This document shows, in pieces, positions 6,437-10,224 of a stretch of DNA of 10,224 bases. The DNA is from Angelakisella sp. (lineage in GTDB: Bacteria > Bacillota > Clostridia > Oscillospirales > Ruminococcaceae). The position numbers and the translations under genes are program-made. The notes under the pieces are model-generated. The model searched no databases. It had not been told where the DNA came from and worked only from the letters and a program-made list of their open reading frames with translations. The stretch spans positions 1-10,224 of the forward strand of contig JAHHTR010000073.1 in NCBI GenBank assembly GCA_020024515.1, read 5' to 3'. Within the stretch, counting starts at the first letter, position 1. Each line of letters opens with the position of its first letter.

Positions 6437-6584
6437 TATTTCATAGTAATGTGACAAAACATCATACATGCCTTTATCAAGCTGATTGCTTTAATACAGG
6501 ATATTTATCGGGTTTATCAGTATTTATTTGATTGATTGCACCTACAAGCAAATCGGTAAATATATTTATTTTTGTGATACATTT
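6419..6584 (-). pseudogene. C-terminal remnant of a class II (fructose/tagatose-bisphosphate) aldolase
   Basis: Frame one (6584-6477) reads KCITKINIFTDLLVGAINQ followed by INTDKPDKYPVLKQ and a stop. A second frame (6490-6419) continues as LDKGMYDVLSHYYEIFTNVK and then stops. Class II aldolases have a conserved GI-x-K-(I/V)-N-(I)-x-T-D element binding DHAP phosphate near the C-terminus, followed about 40 residues later by a helix of the type EVVKHYxxxFGSAG. The fragment matches this layout once one frameshift near 6480-6490 is allowed and Cys replaces Gly in the first motif. There is no start codon and the frame is closed at 6585. It lies directly upstream of the TPI remnant, as expected for a tagatose/fructose-bisphosphate cleavage module. 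The assignment rests on about 45 residues. Confidence 0.55.
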
Positions 6585-6602
6585 TTAAGTTTATATGCTT
6601 AT

Positions 6603-6631
6603 AATAAACTATGCAGTGGGTGTAATGTCAA
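6603..6631 (-). promoter_or_regulatory. Candidate upstream promoter left over from the original operon start
   Basis: A perfect -35 TTGACA (6626-6631) is followed by TTTATT (6603-6608) at 17 bases or TATTAT (6601-6606) at 19 bases. It lies just upstream of the aldolase remnant and just after the clpB terminator, where the first promoter of the operon should be. Confidence 0.45.
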
Positions 6632-6650
6632 GGAAATATATAAAATATTT

Positions 6651-6693
6651 TTAAAAATAAAAAGGCTATGAGGACTTTTGTATCCCCATAGCC
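6651..6693 (-). terminator. Intrinsic terminator of clpB
   Basis: On the minus strand GGCTATGGGGA pairs with TCCTCATAGCC (6664-6693), an 11-bp stem with one mismatch and an 8-base loop. It is followed by TTTTTATTTTTAAAAA and starts 12 bases after the clpB stop codon. It separates clpB from the PTS operon. Confidence 0.92.
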
Positions 6694-6705
6694 GATATTT
6701 TATAT

Positions 6706-9300
6706 TTACATAACAATTAAATTATTATTTTTAACATCTACTTTTAGTGTTGTGTCGCTTTCTATATCTTCGGATATAATTTTTTTAGCAAGTAATGTTG
6801 CCACATTTTGTTGTATATAACGACGAAGTGGTCTTGCACCAAATTGTGGATCATATCCGTTTTCAATTATATATTCTTTTGCACTTTGTGTAACTTCACA
6901 TTTTAGATGTTTTTCTTCTAAATGATGATTTAGTTCTGCAAGCATCAGGTCAACTATCTTGCACATATCATCTTTTGTAAGTGGTTTGTAAAGAACTATC
7001 TCATCAATACGGTTTAAAAATTCAGGTCTAAATGATTTATGAAGAAGTGTATCAACCGCATTTTGCGCCTCTGTTTTAATATTTCCGCTTTCGTCTATGC
7101 CGTCTAGTAAAAATTCAGAACCTAGGTTAGAAGTTAAAATAATGATTGTATTTTTAAAATCCACCGAGCGACCTTGTGAATCGGTAATTCTTCCGTCATC
7201 AAGCACTTGTAGCAAAATATTGAATACATCGGGGTGTGCCTTTTCTATTTCATCAAACAATACTACCGAATATGGTCTGCGACGTACAGCCTCTGTAAGT
7301 TGTCCGCCTTCTTCGTACCCTACATATCCGGGAGGCGCTCCTATTAAACGAGACACACTGTATTTTTCCATATACTCCGACATATCAATACGAACAATAT
7401 TATCTTCGTTATCAAACAGTGCCTCTGCAAGAGCTTTTGAAAGTTCTGTTTTACCTACGCCTGTTGGTCCTAAAAACATAAATGAGCCTATTGGTTTGTT
7501 TTGGTCGGCAATACCGGCGCGTGAACGAAGTATGGCTTCTGAAACTTTTTGAACTGCCTCATTTTGTCCTATAACACGTTTGTGAAGAATATCGTCTAAA
7601 TGCAATAACTTTTCTCTTTCACCTTCCATAAGTTTAGCAACGGGAATACCTGTCCAACGTTCAATTATTTTTGCAATTTCTTCGTCTGTAACTTTATCCC
7701 TTAGCAGTGTATCATTTTTTGCAGTATCCGCAAGTTTTTCTTCCTTCGCAAGTTTTTCTTGGATTTTCGGAAGTTCTCCATATTTCAGTTCAGCCGCTTT
7801 ATTCAGATCATAAACTTGCTCTGCGTGCTCGATTTCATTCTTTAAATCTTCCAATTTTTTGCGAAGTTCCTGTACCTTTACAATGGAGTTTTTTTCATTG
7901 TCCCATTTTGCTTTCATAGCGTTAAAGGTTTCCCGTTTTTCGGCAAGTTCTTTGCGTATTTCTTCTAAGTGTTCAGCAGAAAGTTTATCTTTTTCTTTTT
8001 TAAGAGCGGCTTCTTCTATTTCCAGCTGAATAATTCTACGTCTGATTACATCAAGTTCGGTGGGCATAGAGTCTATTTCGGTGCGTATCATAGCACAAGC
8101 CTCATCTATTAAATCTATTGCTTTATCCGGTAAAAATCTGTCTGTAATATATCGGTTTGACAGAGTAGCCGCTGTTATAATGGCGCTGTCGGTAATTTTT
8201 ACACCATGATATACTTCGTATCTTTCTTTCAGTCCCCTTAAAATAGCTATTGTATCTTCAACCATAGGTTCCCCTACAAGTACAGTTTGGAAACGTCGTT
8301 CAAGTGCAGCATCTTTTTCTATATATTGGCGGTATTCATCAAGAGTTGTAGCTCCTATACAGTGTAATTCGCCTCTTGCAAGCATAGGTTTCAGTAAGTT
8401 GCCTGCGTCCATTGCTCCGTCGGTTTTGCCTGCTCCAACGATTAAATGCAGTTCGTCGATAAACAGTATAATTTTACCTTCTGAACGTTTAACTTCTGTA
8501 AGAACAGCTTTTAATCTTTCTTCAAATTCACCTCTGAATTTGGCGCCTGCTATAAGACTACCCATATCAAGAGAGAATATTGTTTTGTCTTTTAGGCTTG
8601 TGGGAACATCGCCTCTTACTATTCTTTGAGCAATTCCCTCGGCAATAGCTGTTTTACCTACGCCTGGTTCACCGATTAAAACAGGATTGTTTTTTGATTT
8701 GCGTGAAAGAATACGTATAACATTTCTTATTTCGTCATCTCTGCCGATTACCGGATCAAGTTTTTTGTTTCTTGCATGTTCAACTAGGTCTGTACCGTAT
8801 TTTTTAAGTGCATCATAAGTGGTTTCTGGAGTATCGCTTGTTACTCTTTGACTGCCCCTTACTTCTTTAAGTGCTTTTAAAAAACTGTTTTTATCAATAT
8901 TATATTTTTTGAATAGCTCTGCTACTTTACCGCTTGCTTTTTCTATAAGTGTCAAGAAGATGTGTTCAACAGATACATATTCGTCATTCATATTTTTGGC
9001 AAGTTTTTCGGAGTCGTTTAGTATCAGGTCAACTTCTCTTGATACATATATTTTGTTTTCCTCTCTGCCGTTGCCTGTAACACCTGGAATTTGTCCTATT
9101 ATACTATCTATTTCTTTAATAAAGAACTCCAAATTTATTTGTTGCTTTTTTAGTAACTGCGAAATAAGTCCGTCTTCTTGTTCGGTTAGCGCAAGAAGAA
9201 GATGAGCTTCTTCTATTTGCATATTATTTTTTTCTATTGCTATCATTTGTGCTGACTGAATTGCTTCCAATGATTTTTGTGTAAATTTTTGTATATTCAT
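6706..9300 (-). CDS. clpB: ATP-dependent disaggregase ClpB (Hsp100)
   Basis: An 864-residue AAA+ chaperone that, with DnaK, extracts and threads polypeptides from aggregates in the cytoplasm. All parts are present in order. The Clp N-domain (1-150) is followed by NBD1 with Walker A GEPGVGKT (210-217), Walker B ILFIDE (278-283), pore loop KFRG (254-257) and arginine fingers at 335-336. The coiled-coil middle domain spans about 411-530 and distinguishes ClpB from ClpA and ClpC. NBD2 has Walker A GPTGVGKT (611-618), pore loop GYVG (658-661), Walker B VVLFDE (679-684) and arginine finger Arg764, and GARPLRR lies at 821-827. The last residues are IVM, as often in ClpB. ATG 9300 follows an AAGGTGAG ribosome site. 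Monocistronic, with CIRCE upstream and a strong terminator downstream. The first pore loop has Phe where Tyr is usual, a conservative change. Confidence 0.97.
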   Translation of the reverse strand: MNIQKFTQKSLEAIQSAQMIAIEKNNMQIEEAHLLLALTEQEDGLISQLLKKQQINLEFFIKEIDSIIGQIPGVTGNGREENKIYVSREVDLILNDSEKLAKNMNDEYVSVEHIFLTLIEKASGKVAELFKKYNIDKNSFLKALKEVRGSQRVTSDTPETTYDALKKYGTDLVEHARNKKLDPVIGRDDEIRNVIRILSRKSKNNPVLIGEPGVGKTAIAEGIAQRIVRGDVPTSLKDKTIFSLDMGSLIAGAKFRGEFEERLKAVLTEVKRSEGKIILFIDELHLIVGAGKTDGAMDAGNLLKPMLARGELHCIGATTLDEYRQYIEKDAALERRFQTVLVGEPMVEDTIAILRGLKERYEVYHGVKITDSAIITAATLSNRYITDRFLPDKAIDLIDEACAMIRTEIDSMPTELDVIRRRIIQLEIEEAALKKEKDKLSAEHLEEIRKELAEKRETFNAMKAKWDNEKNSIVKVQELRKKLEDLKNEIEHAEQVYDLNKAAELKYGELPKIQEKLAKEEKLADTAKNDTLLRDKVTDEEIAKIIERWTGIPVAKLMEGEREKLLHLDDILHKRVIGQNEAVQKVSEAILRSRAGIADQNKPIGSFMFLGPTGVGKTELSKALAEALFDNEDNIVRIDMSEYMEKYSVSRLIGAPPGYVGYEEGGQLTEAVRRRPYSVVLFDEIEKAHPDVFNILLQVLDDGRITDSQGRSVDFKNTIIILTSNLGSEFLLDGIDESGNIKTEAQNAVDTLLHKSFRPEFLNRIDEIVLYKPLTKDDMCKIVDLMLAELNHHLEEKHLKCEVTQSAKEYIIENGYDPQFGARPLRRYIQQNVATLLAKKIISEDIESDTTLKVDVKNNNLIVM

Positions 9301-9373
9301 AGTATCTCACCTTTCTTACTTTATTATTATTCCTTCCAACGACTTATATTATAGATATAATTTTTGTAGAAGT

Positions 9374-9401
9374 ATTATATAATTTATGTCTTTTTTGTAA
9401 A
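9374..9401 (-). promoter_or_regulatory. clpB proximal promoter (P2)
   Basis: TTTACA (9396-9401) and a perfect TATAAT (9374-9379) are separated by 16 bases on the minus strand. The start would be near 9367, giving a leader of about 67 bases. The CIRCE element lies directly upstream of the -35, not over the start. Confidence 0.6.
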
Positions 9402-9403
9402 TA

Positions 9404-9430
9404 TTAGCACTCTGACATATAGAGTGCTAA
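9404..9430. promoter_or_regulatory. CIRCE element, HrcA operator of clpB
   Basis: A perfect match to the consensus TTAGCACTC-N9-GAGTGCTAA (arms 9404-9412 and 9422-9430, spacer TGACATATA). CIRCE is bound by the heat-shock repressor HrcA, so clpB is predicted to be de-repressed on heat or misfolding stress. hrcA is not in this window. Confidence 0.97.
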
Positions 9431-9438
9431 CTGATGCT

Positions 9439-9447
9439 ATTATATCA
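9439..9447 (-). promoter_or_regulatory. clpB distal promoter (P1), extended -10
   Basis: TGATATAAT on the minus strand is a perfect extended -10 (TATAAT at 9439-9444). The -35 region is weak (TTTATA at 16 bases). The predicted start is about 9432, immediately before CIRCE, so HrcA would occupy the initially transcribed bases, the usual arrangement for CIRCE genes. Confidence 0.65.
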
Positions 9448-9508
9448 CTTTTGTTTTCTTTATAAATACAACATATTGTAAATTATGTTGATTTTGAATT
9501 AATTGATT

Positions 9509-9791
9509 TTAAAATTGAACCTTAATATTTTCCTTTTCAGCAACAAAAAATCAATCTTATGAAATCCTGTCATATTGGTAATAATAGATATGGGAAAAAC
9601 CTGAATAGCATCATTGTATTTTAAGACAGTATCATTATAAATTTGTCTTGCTTTTGAATTTTATTTTCAGTTTGTGAAAGTTCATTTTGTAGTGACAGAA
9701 ACTTAGAACCGGTTTTTAATTCAGAATAGCTTTCTGAAAGAGCTGTCAACCGGTTAAGAGCTACTGTTAAATCATTATTAGCATTTTCCTT
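9509..9791 (-). pseudogene. Decayed C-terminal half of a LemA-family protein
   Basis: Starting at 9791 one frame reads KENANNDLTVALNRL, TALSESYSELK and SKFLSLQNELSQTENKI, the conserved C-terminal helices of LemA (family pattern LTGALxRL, YPDLKxNxxFxxLQxELxxTENKI). It stops in frame shortly after KFI. Adding one T in the TTTATAATG stretch (about 9638-9644) restores YNDTVLKYNDAIQVFP and ITNMTGFHKIDF. Adding one more in the T-run 9545-9550 restores FVAEKENIKVQF and a stop at 9509, which is how LemA proteins end. The N-terminal membrane anchor and first helices are absent. At least two lesions in under 300 bases, beside an intact 2.6-kb clpB, argue for gene decay over sequencing error. LemA is a membrane-anchored helical protein of uncertain function. 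Confidence 0.82.
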
Positions 9792-10136
9792 TTAAAAAAT
9801 TTGCCTCTTTTTATTTCATTAACAGATGTTTCTTCCCAGCTATCCAAAGCGGACAGTGTTATATCGGAAAGTTCAGGGTCAGTTGTTGTTTTAAATGTAG
9901 TTCTATTTAATGTATTTTTCCACATTTGTTTGCAAATATCATTCCATAAAATAAAACAGGGTAATGAATAGCATAGAGTCAAAAACAATAGAGTAAGTAT
10001 CATGAAAGTAATATATATTTCGACATTTTGCATAATCCACATGGGAACAAAGCTATAAGCAAAGTGATGAAAATAAGTATAGTAAGCAAATATCCCAGTT
10101 TTTTGTAATTTCTTTAACGTTTAACTTACGAAACTT
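9792..10136 (-). pseudogene. Remnant of a two-helix membrane protein, frameshifted, running into the LemA remnant
   Basis: The best single frame opens at ATG 10042 and encodes a 91-residue product with a strong hydrophobic stretch (about residues 8-33) and a polar part. It reaches a stop at 9767 after running out of frame into the LemA sequence. Upstream, other frames give KFRKLNVKEITK (10136-10101) and KKLGYLLTILIF plus ITLLIALF. One base added in the A-run near 10098-10105 and one shift near 10050 join these with VPMWIMQ and the ORF into a plausible protein of two membrane helices. No ribosome site precedes ATG 10042. I do not recognise the family. A small intact gene starting at 10042 is possible but less likely. 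Confidence 0.4.
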
Positions 10137-10224
10137 CTATATACTTTGTTTTATATTTATAATATTACATAACAATATATTTCACATATAATATTGCAAC
10201 AAATTCGTCAAAATATACTATTTT
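10137..10224. other. Right-edge AT-rich sequence, no gene identified
   Basis: Very AT-rich, with an imperfect repeated AATATTATA motif (two copies). No convincing promoter with correct spacing and no coding signal could be supported on either strand. Confidence 0.5.

Noticed and set aside
7097..7552. Plus-strand ORF of 151 codons inside clpB, and other plus-strand ORFs across ptsI, gatC and clpB
   Set aside because: They are antisense to well-supported genes, have no ribosome sites and their sequences show no family features.

Overview
The window is AT-rich, and every gene that can be called confidently lies on the minus strand. It looks like chromosomal DNA of a low-GC Gram-positive bacterium (Bacillota, probably a clostridial or related host-associated lineage). 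The reasons are strong GGAGG-type ribosome binding sites, TAA stops on all eight intact genes, an HPr of the Gram-positive type with a regulatory serine, and clpB under a perfect CIRCE/HrcA operator. The species cannot be fixed from the sequence.

Reading in transcription order (right to left): 9500-10136 holds two eroded gene remnants. One is a two-helix membrane protein and the other the C-terminal half of a LemA-family protein, broken by several small frameshifts, mostly in A/T runs. Next comes clpB (6706-9300), preceded by CIRCE (9404-9430) with a candidate promoter on each side, and closed by a clear intrinsic terminator (6651-6693).

A PTS operon follows (about 6631 to 780). Its front end is wrecked. 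A ~45-residue C-terminal remnant that looks like a class II (fructose/tagatose-bisphosphate type) aldolase precedes an ORF in which the first ~49 codons of a triose-phosphate isomerase are joined in frame, across an amber codon, to the C-terminal ~100 codons of a YjbQ-family protein. Behind this, every phosphotransfer gene is intact: gatB (IIB), gatC (IIC), a 185-residue membrane protein of unknown function, gatA (IIA), ptsI (Enzyme I) and ptsH (HPr). The operon therefore encodes a whole phosphorelay, PEP to EI to HPr to IIA to IIB to sugar through IIC, probably for galactitol or a related polyol. The enzymes that would have split the sugar phosphate into trioses are gone from this locus.

At the left end, 183-665 encodes an isoprenylcysteine carboxyl methyltransferase-like membrane protein. 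It has its own good sigma-A promoter, whose -10 is overlapped by an 11-bp-arm palindrome that looks like a repressor operator. It ends at a bidirectional terminator (131-172). No tRNA, rRNA, CRISPR array or complete mobile element is visible. No wholly new system is evident. The most informative signals are the half-decayed sugar operon, the embedded unknown membrane protein, the strong ICMT operator and the dual promoter arrangement around CIRCE.
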